A stretch of 64,000 bases of DNA from Cyanophora paradoxa (taxonomy: Eukaryota > Glaucocystophyceae > Cyanophorales > Cyanophoraceae). Under the pieces are notes generated by a model that searched no databases, was not told the DNA's origin, and saw nothing but the letters and a program-made list of their open reading frames with translations. The stretch covers positions 248,001 through 312,000 of the forward strand of contig QPMI01000569.1 in NCBI GenBank assembly GCA_004431415.1, in the 5' to 3' direction. Both the position numbers and the translations under genes were made by a program. Below, piece by piece: positions 28,652 to 38,323 of the stretch (position 1 is its first letter; each line of letters starts with the position of its first letter).

Positions 28652-28879
28652 CATCAGATCGTGACCGTCGACATAGCGCTGGAAAGCGCTTGAAACGATC
28701 TACACGATGGTGTAGGTATCAAGTACATATACGTATATATTACATACAAATATTGCGAAAAAACGATTAATCGGCTACTTTCTACTGTAAGGAACATACA
28801 GTAAAATAATGCGAAAATACAGTAGCTACTGTTAAAAAAGCCATAATCTGGCGCACCATACATCAGAAGTCCTGATGTA

Positions 28880-29945
28880 TCATACACTTCGAATAAATGC
28901 ACCTGTCACATCCACTCTCATAGTTGGGGCATTTATATATACCAGTGGATAAATACGAATATACCTTGTCCTCAGAGGGTAGCCAATATAGAAAACGTCT
29001 CTAATAGAGGTGGGAAACCCAGAACTGTATGAGACATCACCACTATTGTGGGCATTATTAATGGTTTCACACATGAACACTCTATTCACACCTTCATACT
29101 TGATAAATGACCAGGAAACACCATCTTGTGATGTTGCAACATTGAAGGTCTTAACAAAGGCATTGGTCACACCAGAACCATATGCAATTATAGATGCTAT
29201 CTCAAATATATATGGGAAGGATACTTGGAGATACTCAGTGGGAACACTCCATATCCCATCAGGAGCAGATGCATTTGCCTCCCAACCTGTTAAAGAAGGT
29301 CTTGCTTTAAATGCCTCCCTTCCAATTTTTGATGATGAAGCAGTGAAAGCACCATCTGATAGAAGATACCAGTTAGCATCAATGGGAGGTATGTTATTCA
29401 GAGTGGATGATATATAGAACCTTGCAGGGTTCTTGATTTCATAATTTGCAACCAGTAAATCACAGAGTCTATCAATCATCACAGTGTTTGCTGCTATATA
29501 CATTTCGGTTGCATCTATCATATCTGGTATCTTAGAGGTATCATCCAGAGAGTTTACTATGGTCTTTGGAAGTGGAACAGAGAGTCTATAATATCTTGCA
29601 TATCCCTGATCATCATTATATGGGAGAAACTCTTGCATCTTTTCCAGTGCTGAGAGTTCACTTGCAGCCATCAACATATTAATTAATGGACTTCCAGAGG
29701 TCGAAGCAATCCAAGAGAGGATACCCCAGCTGTTCACATCTTCATAGGAATATCCCACATTGGGGGCATCTGTCTCATTCACCTCACCACAGGATATACT
29801 TATCACTATAATATCATCATCATCATCATAGATCTTTTTAGCATGGCTGTAACCACATACACTGGGATTGTTGTTTCCTGAGATTGCACCATCAATTAGA
29901 GACATCCCATCATAGTTCACAGGTGAGAAGTAAGTAGGTGCAGCA
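28880..29945 (-). pseudogene. Patatin-discoidin lipase, 3' part, element A, split by element C
   Basis: Continues the gene that starts at 58798. It opens with the region around the catalytic Asp (MSLIDGAISGNN), then ISISCGEVNE as in C. A middle part (about 130 residues) links to a C-terminal domain resembling F5/8 type C (discoidin): YLQVSFPYIFEIASIIAYGS, FVKTFNVATSQDGVSWSFI and RTRYIRIYPLVY are the characteristic strands. It stops at the TGA (complement of 28880-28882). Patatin hydrolyses acyl esters of phospholipids; a discoidin domain binds lipids or glycans. Apart from the element C insertion the reading frame is unbroken. Confidence 0.88.
29940..29945. repeat. Target site duplication of element C, left copy (GCAGCA)
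   Basis: GCAGCA precedes the left inverted repeat and recurs at 58317-58322 after the right one. Confidence 0.94.
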
Positions 29946-30323
29946 AAAAAATGGTGATTCCTACTTCACCATGGGTCTCGCACCTCCAGCCCTCTCTCCA
30001 CCACCATCCTCGCCACTCCCACACACCCTAGCTACGTCCCCAGCCCCCTCATTTGAGCTCTCTGGATCTACGTCTACCCTAGACCCTAGGGTCAACACCG
30101 GCCCTGTTCCCTTTGAGGGAGTATTATAGGAGTACTTTGGAGAGTTTTCTATTGAAAAATCAGGAAGAGAGAGGCGGCCCCCCATGCGCCGGTCTACCAG
30201 CTATCTCCTATGTGATTATTTAGTGTGTGCTTTAGATGTTCCTTGAAGCTAGCTTTAGTTAGGAATTTAGATTCGGTGATAGTAGTTTATGTTTGTGTTT
30301 CCGATCTATCAACAAAAATTTCG
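29946..30323 (+). repeat. Left terminal inverted repeat of element C
   Basis: 378 bp starting AAAAAATGGTGATTCC, identical to the reverse complement of 57939-58316 except for one base (CTTTAGTT against CTTTTGTT). It is GC-richer than the neighbouring genes. An open frame on each copy of about 60-75 codons is not considered a gene. From 30324 to 30562 no gene is visible. Confidence 0.94.
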
Positions 30324-30562
30324 GTGATATTAAAAGTAGCAACAAAAACTAGCAAAAATTTGGTTTAGATTGAATTCACAGCGTCGAATAACATGTATTA
30401 AAGGAAACAAACCCCTATAAGCGTGATCATTGAGCGAAATTAGTGAGAAAGAGTAGGCGTGTTGATTAGGCGTTAGTTTGGGGAGATATCGGAAATGAGT
30501 TTAGGAGGGCGTGTGTGGGTGTACTTGGGGCCCCGGTTGCTTGCGCGCGGTCTGCTGCGGCC

Positions 30563-30907
30563 TCATTCCACTTCATCAGGTTGCTTTTGCACAACGGTAT
30601 TCTTATCCTTGATCAATCTAGAAAGCAAGGACTTCTTTCGTTTTTGCGGTTTCGGGATATCATGAAGTGGCCAAGATGATCTCCGTCCATCAGATTCAAG
30701 CCACGGTACAGGCGAGTCAGATCGAGTAAAAGGAGAATTCGACCGAGAAGTCCTGGGAGTGTTATTGGGTGATTGCTGAGTATTTGGGGTGCGTGATCCT
30801 TCAGTGTCCGATATTTCGAGGTTGATGGTCGTCTCGCAGCAACTGCATTTTAGCTTGCATGTTACATTGAGATGGAACATGTCCATGCATTTGCGGAGCA
30901 AATCCAT
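30563..30907 (-). CDS. Small Cys-containing protein, element C
   Basis: 114 residues. N-terminal helix MDLLRKCMDMFHLNV, then a Cys cluster (CKLKCSCCETT) and INLEISDTEG; the remainder is Ser/Pro/Arg-rich with a basic end (PKPQKRKKSLLSRL). Homologue of the element A gene at 19023-19256, which shares the helix, the Cys-Cys and the SDTE motif but has a different tail. It is the last gene before the left inverted repeat. Function unknown. Confidence 0.65.
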   Translation of the reverse strand: MDLLRKCMDMFHLNVTCKLKCSCCETTINLEISDTEGSRTPNTQQSPNNTPRTSRSNSPFTRSDSPVPWLESDGRRSSWPLHDIPKPQKRKKSLLSRLIKDKNTVVQKQPDEVE

Positions 30908-30940
30908 CTAATAGGGCTGTATATATAAAAACAAGTATCT

Positions 30941-31774
30941 CTAGGGATTAGGATCAGCCCCTCCAATCGGGAAATAACGATTCGAATTGAAGGTCTCACC
31001 GTACTTAACACCATATGCAATCACATCTGTTCTTTCGGCAAATAGAATAATTTTGTAGGCGCCCATAAGCGTAGCCCTCACAATAAACTGGTAATCTTCA
31101 GCCCCAACTGGAGTAGAATGGAAAGCGACACCAAAATTGTCAATAGGATTGATTAAAACAGCTATGTTTGGCCGGAGAGCATCATTCCTCCTACAAAGGA
31201 AGTAGATATCCGGGGGAATATCAACAACACTCTTGAAATGATTTCCGATTGGGTTGATATTTTCTACAATTGATGTTTGCTCATTTATGTATAGCGTGAA
31301 GACTTTGATGATATAAGGCAAATTCATAGAAGGCACATACGTTCTGATTCTCTCATTCATATTCTCAGGGTTAGGTTGATCATTTACAAATATAGGAGCG
31401 CAAGCAGCGCCGCCCACTCTCAGGCCATCTCCAATATAAGCACCACCGGACCTGCAGGTCACGGCCCCTACTCTTGATTCATAGGTAAAAGTGTTGACCT
31501 TGTTAGCATCGTCATAGCTATCAGGATCACCATAATGCGCATTAAAATTTGCGTTTGTTACGACCAGATTTGTTGTTTTGACCACTCCATTATTTTTGTC
31601 ACATCGAACCTCACCTAAACGTAATATGTGATTTTCACGGAAGGTGTTTAGAGTTGGCTGCTGCTCTGTAGACTCTAGGCCAGGCACGTCGTCGGAAACG
31701 GCATGCTGCAGGACGTGATTTGCTGGAGCAGCTAATGTCAAAGAGGGAACAACAATTCTTTCAACAGCTTCCAT
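30941..31774 (-). CDS. Adhesin-family protein with variant head, element C
   Basis: 277 residues. The N-terminal 120 residues belong to a paralogous family in this window: HAVSDDVPGLESTEQ, then LRLGEVRCDKNNGVVKTTNLVVTN and SGGAYIGDGLRVGG. The C-terminal 150 residues are unlike the C1q-like heads of 32991-34016 and 34039-35112, but share with 31803-32651 a beta-rich pattern (RTYVPSMNLPYI against RMYVPCCDLPYA). Presumed virion-surface or fibre-associated protein. It is transcribed after the fibre gene in the same direction. Confidence 0.7.
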   Translation of the reverse strand: MEAVERIVVPSLTLAAPANHVLQHAVSDDVPGLESTEQQPTLNTFRENHILRLGEVRCDKNNGVVKTTNLVVTNANFNAHYGDPDSYDDANKVNTFTYESRVGAVTCRSGGAYIGDGLRVGGAACAPIFVNDQPNPENMNERIRTYVPSMNLPYIIKVFTLYINEQTSIVENINPIGNHFKSVVDIPPDIYFLCRRNDALRPNIAVLINPIDNFGVAFHSTPVGAEDYQFIVRATLMGAYKIILFAERTDVIAYGVKYGETFNSNRYFPIGGADPNP

Positions 31775-31802
31775 TTCAGAAAACAGAAGATAAAACTTTC
31801 AC

Positions 31803-32651
31803 TCAAGCTATAGGATTTTCTGGATTGTTTTCCTCATACATATTATTTAGTGCTGGATCAGGGTTCAGCCCTCTAGTTGCAGCTGATGCAGCTACATCGG
31901 AGCGATAGCCGATGATTAGGATAGAGTATCTGCCTATAGCAGTAGCGTATAAATCGAAAAGATGCCTTGTATTGATATTACGAACTACGTATCCCCGTCC
32001 AGCATGCCCAAGACCTTGAACAAAGAACGTATACACATGCCCTATCTGATCATTTTGATCCTGACAGAGTGATTGAAGTGCCTTCGGTATTTCTCTGTTT
32101 GAAAGCAGCCTCTCACCGTCCAGACCATTTGGTGTACTTGAATTTGCTATGGTTATCTCAACTTCTATTAGAGCTTGTGCATAGGGAAGGTCACAACAGG
32201 GTACATACATGCGAACTCGTTTACGATTTTCGACATTCTCTAATGAAAAGTCTGGGACATCATTGATGGCAATCGATGATGATAGCCCTCCACTAACTCG
32301 GCAGGCTCCGGTAATAGCTGCTCCTCCGGAGCGCACAGTGAGGGCAGCAGTGTTTTGATCATAGTTAATGGTTTTGAGATCGACACTATACGAATCAACT
32401 CCCCCTGTTATGGGCTGGGAGAAATTCGCATTAGTAACTAATAATCGTGTTGTTTTTACAACCCCAGAGTTTTTATCTGCGCGCAATTCTTTACACCGAA
32501 TCACCGATCGCTGATCAAAGGCGTTAGTTGAATTTGGACGCTCAGTGGACTCTAATCCAGCAATAGCATCGCTAACTTCATGCTGCCTCATATGGATGGC
32601 TGGGGAGCCCAGCGAGTAGATAGGGAGCTGGACCCGATTGTACTCAGTCAT
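31803..32651 (-). CDS. Adhesin-family protein with variant head, element C
   Basis: 282 residues. Shared N-terminal module: HEVSDAIAGLESTER, IRCKELRADKNSGVVKTTRLLVTN, RSGGAAITGACRVSGG. The C-terminal part parallels that of 30941-31774 (RMYVPCCDLPYAQALIEVEI) and ends in a beta-rich region. The two genes are therefore recent relatives with the same head type. Likely a trimeric surface protein by analogy with the other family members; no receptor can be proposed from sequence. Confidence 0.7.
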   Translation of the reverse strand: MTEYNRVQLPIYSLGSPAIHMRQHEVSDAIAGLESTERPNSTNAFDQRSVIRCKELRADKNSGVVKTTRLLVTNANFSQPITGGVDSYSVDLKTINYDQNTAALTVRSGGAAITGACRVSGGLSSSIAINDVPDFSLENVENRKRVRMYVPCCDLPYAQALIEVEITIANSSTPNGLDGERLLSNREIPKALQSLCQDQNDQIGHVYTFFVQGLGHAGRGYVVRNINTRHLFDLYATAIGRYSILIIGYRSDVAASAATRGLNPDPALNNMYEENNPENPIA

Positions 32652-32705
32652 TTAATAGAAACGCGAGAGAAAAATAAATGAGGTTGCAGACAAGCTATAG
32701 CTCCA

Positions 32706-32969
32706 CTACTCTTCTGTGACATTGTTATACTCGATACCTTTTTTGACAGTCCCCCTTTGGAAAGCCTGTAGAACAATTGCTTCCTTTGAGGTTGGAATTT
32801 GAACTCCTGCCGAAATGCAAGATTGAATCTCTTTCTGAACAATGTCATCAATCGCAATTCTTGCCCTGTTATGAACGACATTATCGATCCAATCCTGAAC
32901 AGAAGCAGCACAGTATTCCATTCCCAACTTTTCAGTATCTGATAGAGCTACTTGATAAATATTTGACAT
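32706..32969 (-). CDS. Small phage-like protein, element C
   Basis: 87 residues: LGMEYCAASVQDWIDNVVHNRARIAIDDIVQKEIQSC, a mostly helical product. The W-x(5)-N/H-R-A-R-I-A-x-D-E/D-I pattern recalls small proteins encoded near tail-fibre genes of tailed phages, from memory of the family and not checked. It lies between adhesin genes in the same orientation. A fibre assembly or structural role is an inference. No counterpart is visible in A within the window, but A's corresponding region runs off the right edge. Confidence 0.55.
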   Translation of the reverse strand: MSNIYQVALSDTEKLGMEYCAASVQDWIDNVVHNRARIAIDDIVQKEIQSCISAGVQIPTSKEAIVLQAFQRGTVKKGIEYNNVTEE

Positions 32970-32990
32970 TCTTACTTTAAGATGAGAAAA

Positions 32991-34016
32991 TTAAGTGATG
33001 CTTAGAAGTTCAGCAGTAAACATTGTTCGACTTGAATAACCACCTGTGGTTCCTGTGACAAGTGTTACAAATTCTCCAGCAGCAAGATTGAGTATAACAT
33101 TAATGTATAGAGGTTTCACAGCAATTGTTGTTGAAGTTCCAAAGGTTGCAATTGACAGACCACCGGGGTTTGTGTCATTCACTTGTAAAGTCAAATTTGC
33201 AGCAGAAGAGGTTGTTGAAGAAGAATTTACAGTTAATCTGTAATGCCCAGCAACAGGAGCTGTATAGCGTCCATTGCCTACATTAAAGGCACCTCTGTTA
33301 TCAATAAAAACGGTTGTCCAATTGATGAGAACGGCAGCACTTGTAGCAGTGTGTGTATAACCAAGTTGCGCACAGAATCGAGGTTGAAAATCATACTTTA
33401 AATAACAACCTGAATTGAGGGTGAAACTATTGGCTTCCAGGGTCGCCATAACATCACTATTGCGTTTCAAAACCAGATTCGTGCTTGATCCTGTATCTAT
33501 TTCAGGTGTCACTATTTTGGTAGTTGCTGTCACAATAGATTGTTGCGCCCCAGGAACATACACACCCCCATTGGCTGTTACCAAATCATTAAATGTAGTT
33601 GGTCCTGTTACTGTGATTTGTTCAGTTGTGAGATTTCCATTTATTCTTGCTCCATCTCCAATGTAGGCACCTCCACTTTTTACCACAAGAGCAGCGTTAT
33701 TACTTGTGTTATCAAAAGTAACTATTTTAGGTGTGGTAAACCCTCCAACATCATCATAGATTGCGGAATCAGAAACTATCTGTCCTGATTGAACTTGGTT
33801 CTTGTTTGAAATGATGAGACCTGTGGTTCTCACTTTGCCCCCATTGCGATCACATCGTATTTCTTTGCATCTAATCATAGAGTTTTGAGAAAATGAATCG
33901 GCTCCTGTTGTTTCAGTGCAAATAAACCCAGGGGTTGCATCTGTGACTGTGTGGTTAAGTTGATGTATTTTCGGGGCAGCATAACAGAAAACAGGGACTG
34001 CTATTTGTGTAGCCAT
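32991..34016 (-). CDS. Adhesin-family protein with C1q-like head, element C
   Basis: 341 residues. Residues 15-150 form the shared module (HTVTDATPGFICTETT, IRCKEIRCDRNGGKVRTTG, KSGGAYIGDGARING). A linker with TPEIDTGSSTN follows, and the last 130 residues resemble a C1q/TNF-type jelly-roll: GRYTAPVAGHYRLTVN is the typical YTAPVAGxYxF strand, with later YINVILNLAAGEFVTLV. C1q heads normally trimerise and bind ligands. The nearly full counterpart in A starts at 63296 and is very similar at the nucleotide level, in contrast to the capsid genes. Confidence 0.78.
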   Translation of the reverse strand: MATQIAVPVFCYAAPKIHQLNHTVTDATPGFICTETTGADSFSQNSMIRCKEIRCDRNGGKVRTTGLIISNKNQVQSGQIVSDSAIYDDVGGFTTPKIVTFDNTSNNAALVVKSGGAYIGDGARINGNLTTEQITVTGPTTFNDLVTANGGVYVPGAQQSIVTATTKIVTPEIDTGSSTNLVLKRNSDVMATLEANSFTLNSGCYLKYDFQPRFCAQLGYTHTATSAAVLINWTTVFIDNRGAFNVGNGRYTAPVAGHYRLTVNSSSTTSSAANLTLQVNDTNPGGLSIATFGTSTTIAVKPLYINVILNLAAGEFVTLVTGTTGGYSSRTMFTAELLSIT

Positions 34017-34038
34017 TCTTTATATTACAGAGACAATA

Positions 34039-35112
34039 TTAAATAGCACTTACCAGATAGCACCCCAAGTAACAGCGTTGGCTAATAGTGATAGTAACAC
34101 CTGTTGAGTTTAATATTGAAACGGTGTCCCCCATGTTAAGAGTAAGTAATGTTTCGTATGTGATAGCCATTTGACCTGTTAATGAACATTGAAATTCGTA
34201 ATCGGATGCAATTCCATTTATTGAAAGCTTTAAGATAGTTACATAAGAAGTCTGAGTATCTACCCTGAGAGCTGTGAAGAAAAACCGGTAAACGCCTGCA
34301 ACAGGTGCAGTAAATAAATACCAATCATTCCAGTTGCCTTCATTGTTGACATAATAAGTGGCGAAATTAGGAGCTGTAAAGGTAATTTGAGAGCCAGATG
34401 ACCATGAGGATGTTGATACTGTCTGATTAGGTAATAGCTTTGTGACACAAAATCTTGGGCAATAAGTCCTTTTTAAATAGCAAGTAGGAGAAAGTGTAAA
34501 TGATTTTATCTCTATCTCTGCTACCGTCGTTTTTTCAAGAGTAACAATCGCATTCCCATTTCGTTTGTAGTAAACATTAGAATCTGTTCCATTACCAATT
34601 TCGGGTGTTTGAACTCTTGTAAATGCTTGAAGAGTCCCATAAATTATATTCCCTAACAGACCATTGTTGATATTCATCAATTGAGTAAAAACGCTTGTCC
34701 CATTCACAGTCAACTGATTCGCTGTGACAGTCCCCACCACAATTGCTCCGTCACCAATATAGGCTCCACCACTCTTAACCACAAGAGCCGAATTATTGCT
34801 TGTGTTATCAAAAGTTACGATCTTTGCCGTGGTGAATCCACCCACGTTATCATAAACTGCTGAATCAGGGACTACTTGACCTGCTTGAACCTGATTTTTG
34901 TTAGAGATAATAATACCCGTGGTTCTTATCTTACCATTATTACGATCACATCGAATTTCTTTGACTCTGAGTATATTGGTTTCTGTGAAAGACGTATTGC
35001 TTGTTGTTTCAGTGCAAATATTCCCGGGTGTTGAATCAAAGACTTCATGGGAGGTGCTATGTAGTGATTTCGCGGCAAGTTCATAGTTTGGGATTTCTAA
35101 AAGGGAAGTCAT
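34039..35112 (-). CDS. Adhesin-family protein with C1q-like head, element C
   Basis: 357 residues from the ATG at 35112 (TTATTATAAAG directly before it); 12 codons upstream are open but less likely used. Shared module: HEVFDSTPGNICTETTSN, LRVKEIRCDRNNGKIRTTG, KSGGAYIGDGAIVVG. The C-terminal head includes YLFTAPVAGVYRFFFTA and ends GCYLGCYLVSAI-like, a C1q-type pattern. The counterpart in A is 62221-63273. It begins 19 bp after the fibre stop on the same strand, so fibre and adhesins look co-transcribed. Confidence 0.78.
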   Translation of the reverse strand: MTSLLEIPNYELAAKSLHSTSHEVFDSTPGNICTETTSNTSFTETNILRVKEIRCDRNNGKIRTTGIIISNKNQVQAGQVVPDSAVYDNVGGFTTAKIVTFDNTSNNSALVVKSGGAYIGDGAIVVGTVTANQLTVNGTSVFTQLMNINNGLLGNIIYGTLQAFTRVQTPEIGNGTDSNVYYKRNGNAIVTLEKTTVAEIEIKSFTLSPTCYLKRTYCPRFCVTKLLPNQTVSTSSWSSGSQITFTAPNFATYYVNNEGNWNDWYLFTAPVAGVYRFFFTALRVDTQTSYVTILKLSINGIASDYEFQCSLTGQMAITYETLLTLNMGDTVSILNSTGVTITISQRCYLGCYLVSAI

Positions 35113-35131
35113 CTTTATAATAACGAAATAG

Positions 35132-38100
35132 TTAAATTGCGACAGCAATGTAATGGATTGTTACAGTTTTGGCTGTATTGTCCATTGCATATGGATCTGT
35201 GAAAAGTTCACATGTGAAATAGTCACTGTAAACATTCAAAAGGTTCACAGTAAATATGACTGGTGTTGTAGCATTTGCTTGTCCTTCATGCCTTACTGTT
35301 GCTGTCACAACAGGAGGAGAAGGAAAGGCACTACTGAAATAGATGGTTAGATTGAACACATATAAGTTATTGTAATTCAAAACAGGAGTGGTGTAAATAT
35401 ACTTTCCTGCTTTTATTTTCCCATTAAAGTATGAATTGAGTTGAATGGAAAGATCCGCTTCCGTAATACACCTACTTATAGTGGTGCTATCTGTGGGGTT
35501 CATAGCATAGAAATTCCTTCCATAAGCATTTCCACGAACGAGTAGGGTTTGATCAAAATAATTCGCTGAGTTGTGGAAAAACCATGTTTCATCAAACATA
35601 GGTCCGGCTGGTTCTACAATCTGACCCGATCCTACATACATTGTGTTGTTGGCTCTTATAGTGGTAGCTGTGAATGGATCAAGAGTAGGTTTATTAGTGA
35701 GATCATTGTAGTTGCCTGAAAATAAAGCGGGTTTGTTATAAATATCTGTATTCCAATCGTGAGTGTGTGCAAAATCTGTAATCTCTGCCTTAGTATGAGT
35801 GTGTGCAAAATCTGTGATCTCACTTTTAACATGAGTGTGTGCGAAATCTGTGATTTCAGATTTTAAATGGTTGTGTGCAAAATTTGTAATATCTGCTCTG
35901 GTGTGGAAGTGTGCAAAGTCTGTTATCTGGGATTTCGTATGAGTGTGTGCGAAATCTGTGATTTCTGCCTTTGTGTGGGTGTGCGCTCTATTATTTAAAT
36001 GGAGGAAATTTCCCGAATAGGCAACAGGGTGAAGGTTCTCAGCAGTAGGCTTGTTTAAAAGATCATTATAATCTCCTGTGAAAGAGATTATTTTCAGTTC
36101 ACCCCGTCCAACATAATCGGAAGGGAGATCGATTTTTATGGGCATAATAGCTGGATCAATAGGAATCTCGTACTCAGCTCCTGGGTGAACCACAGGGAAG
36201 GTTTGATCACTTTCAGTGTGAACAAAAAAGTTGTCAGCAGTCACTGTTCCATCAATAGTTCCTCCTGTCAAGGGCAGGTAATTCCCAGTCACAGCTAGAC
36301 CTGCAATAACTAAAGCGAGCTCTGTTTCATCTACATAGTTTTGAGCTTGAAGGAAATCCTCTGTGACCACTCTGGATATAGTCTCGTTGTGAATGTTCTT
36401 TGCTGCTGCCCTCTGATTTATTTCTAAAACACCCTCGCCAACTCCACCATTATAATTCGTCTTTATCCATGCTATTTCACATTTCTTATAATCGTCTCGG
36501 TTTCCTATCAGAGCATTGGGTAAAAGGCGTTCACGGCTAAATACCAATTTCGGTCTCGATGAATCTAAATCGCTAACATCTATTACATTAATTTGGATTG
36601 CAGAATGAAAATCAGCATGGGAGAGAGGATCCAACGGCAGTGAAGGCAAAGGAGGTAGGACAGATGTCATTTCGATGTCAGAGGCGTAGTAGTTTGTGAC
36701 ATAAATACTTGGGAACGTGTCCTGCAAGCCAATATTTCCACCTGCAGCAACTATCTCCATTCCGCGGGGAATCCGTACAAACAAAGAGCCTGACATGTCA
36801 GTGTTGGCACGAATTCCCTGCCTGTGGACATAGTGTTCATTCAAATATAACCTTTCAGGGGTGTTGATTGATTTGTATAGAGAGACAGCAAGTGTGACAG
36901 GAAGCTCTGACTTTGCGAACTCGGGTTGCTCATCGATCTCACTCCAAACATGTCTGTGATCCTCAGGTGGAAATTCAAGCGGTACATTATCAAGGTCACC
37001 CCAGTCGTGTCTATGATCCTCTGGTGGAAATTTAAGCGGTTTATTATCGATCTCACCCCAATCGTGTCTATGATCTTCTGGTGGAAATTGCAACGGTTTA
37101 TTATCGATTTCATCCCAGTTATGTCTGTGATCTTCCGGTGGAAAATGCTCAGGTTTGTTGTTAATAGATTCCCAGTCCACTGTGAACTCCAAGGGGAAGA
37201 AAATAGGATCAAAGCCATCTGGAAGCAGCTGCTCATGCGGAATCACAGGCTGCTCATACTCGAGTTCTTGAACGTCTAATCCGTCGGGAATTAATTGCTC
37301 CTCCGACTCTGTGTACATTTCTAGCGGGAAAACTTCGATATCAGGTGACAAGTACTCTTCGTGCGGATGCTTATAGGGTTCTATCACTGGGCGATTCCTG
37401 ACAGCCTCCCAGGATATAATATTTTGACCAAATGGGATTGTCTCATCAGCAACCCTCTCACGCCCAGGTCCTTCAGGGTTTGGCTTTGGGAGGCCTGGAA
37501 GAGGTGGTATAGGTGGTATAGGGACAATAGGTCCAAAGTAGTAGTTGAAAATATTTATTATCTCCGGCTCAGTGATTACTTTTTTGCCATCTTGGTAAAT
37601 ACTTGTGCCATGAATATTTCGCCACTGCCTGGTGCGGAGCCCAAGATCGTAACTGTCATGCAACGCCGGGAGCAGGTGCCTGTCAGCCTCAATTAGAATA
37701 GATCCAAAGGTGCAGCCAGGAATATCACACCTGGTAGCGGGCTCGGTGTTTATCTGAGTAACATCAAAACCGTACAGAATATTTGATTCTCGTGCAGCTG
37801 TATAAAGCAAATCGTATGGAAAAGGCTGGATTTGCGATGCTAACACTGAAATTCCTGCATCTTCGCCAAGGAGAATTCGCCCTGTAATGTGAGCCGCAGT
37901 CTTGTTTGTGACAGCATTGGATTCATCAATTAGACGTAGAGCTGATATGTGAATCCCTCGATCGTTTTGAAGCCTAAATATTAATCTACCAGAATCATAC
38001 TTGGAAACTGTGCCTGAGGAGGCAATGCGCAGGTGCCGCGGCAACGCCCTGGATCCAATTATTTCGGCCACAAAGTTCTCAGCTGGACCGAGACAAAATC

Positions 38101-38299
38101 TCTGTGCAATGTCCGGGGCACCAACATGTGAGTTACGCAGAATTAATGCAGCTGGGCGATTGAACTCGGTTCTGTGGATATCTTTATCTGCATTGTAGTC
38201 AATTAGAGTGCTTCCAAATACGCGAATGTTTATAAGTCGATCGTCAACAAACTCTGGAGCTTTACGAAGTGGGACTGGCTTCTTCAAGATGTAGGACAT
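35132..38299 (-). CDS. Long fibre protein with HxH and DHRHDW repeats, element C
   Basis: 1,055 residues, intact. N-terminal domain about 1-260; Pro-rich segment about 270-360; four to five repeats of FPPEDHRHDW-x-E/D-I/L-D (about residues 395-470); a globular part with YVTNYYASDIEM; then about residues 765-850 with eight repeats of the type HTHTKAEITDFA; and a beta-rich C-terminal tip. HxH repeats are known from tail fibres of phages, where they bind metal in a trimeric shaft. Predicted to be a receptor-binding fibre of the virion. Its C-terminal half is far closer to the A fibre than its N-terminal third. Confidence 0.8.
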   Translation of the reverse strand: MSYILKKPVPLRKAPEFVDDRLINIRVFGSTLIDYNADKDIHRTEFNRPAALILRNSHVGAPDIAQRFCLGPAENFVAEIIGSRALPRHLRIASSGTVSKYDSGRLIFRLQNDRGIHISALRLIDESNAVTNKTAAHITGRILLGEDAGISVLASQIQPFPYDLLYTAARESNILYGFDVTQINTEPATRCDIPGCTFGSILIEADRHLLPALHDSYDLGLRTRQWRNIHGTSIYQDGKKVITEPEIINIFNYYFGPIVPIPPIPPLPGLPKPNPEGPGRERVADETIPFGQNIISWEAVRNRPVIEPYKHPHEEYLSPDIEVFPLEMYTESEEQLIPDGLDVQELEYEQPVIPHEQLLPDGFDPIFFPLEFTVDWESINNKPEHFPPEDHRHNWDEIDNKPLQFPPEDHRHDWGEIDNKPLKFPPEDHRHDWGDLDNVPLEFPPEDHRHVWSEIDEQPEFAKSELPVTLAVSLYKSINTPERLYLNEHYVHRQGIRANTDMSGSLFVRIPRGMEIVAAGGNIGLQDTFPSIYVTNYYASDIEMTSVLPPLPSLPLDPLSHADFHSAIQINVIDVSDLDSSRPKLVFSRERLLPNALIGNRDDYKKCEIAWIKTNYNGGVGEGVLEINQRAAAKNIHNETISRVVTEDFLQAQNYVDETELALVIAGLAVTGNYLPLTGGTIDGTVTADNFFVHTESDQTFPVVHPGAEYEIPIDPAIMPIKIDLPSDYVGRGELKIISFTGDYNDLLNKPTAENLHPVAYSGNFLHLNNRAHTHTKAEITDFAHTHTKSQITDFAHFHTRADITNFAHNHLKSEITDFAHTHVKSEITDFAHTHTKAEITDFAHTHDWNTDIYNKPALFSGNYNDLTNKPTLDPFTATTIRANNTMYVGSGQIVEPAGPMFDETWFFHNSANYFDQTLLVRGNAYGRNFYAMNPTDSTTISRCITEADLSIQLNSYFNGKIKAGKYIYTTPVLNYNNLYVFNLTIYFSSAFPSPPVVTATVRHEGQANATTPVIFTVNLLNVYSDYFTCELFTDPYAMDNTAKTVTIHYIAVAI
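35757..36000 (-). repeat. HxH-coding tandem repeats in the element C fibre gene
   Basis: Tandem units of 48 bp coding for HTHTKAEITDFA and variants. The same repeat block is found in the A fibre gene at about 61260-61550. Confidence 0.85.
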
Positions 38300-38323
38300 T
38301 TTTATAGAGGCCTCCTTTTAAAA
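38300..38323. promoter_or_regulatory. 24-bp bidirectional spacer between fibre and patatin genes, element C
   Basis: Only 24 bp separate the divergent ATGs, with TATAAAAATG on the fibre side and TTTTAAAAATG on the patatin side. The A counterpart is 58799-58847. Confidence 0.5.

Noticed and set aside
28242-28664. 140-codon open frame rich in HH, QP and R
   Set aside because: It is translated repeat sequence (GCAACC field) without protein-like composition outside the repeat.
28616-28700. Hammerhead ribozyme
   Set aside because: A CTGATGA occurs next to the conserved segment on the minus strand, but the GAAAC box and cleavage triplet are absent, and the B copy lacks CTGATGA.
29961-30185. Pro/Gly-rich open frames in the two ends of element C (also 58077-58301)
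   Set aside because: They are copies of the inverted repeat on either strand, and one continues the broken patatin gene by chance.
35757-36000. Prophage
   Set aside because: The fibre repeats look phage-like, but polymerase, integrase, capsid protein, ATPase and target duplications are of Polinton type.
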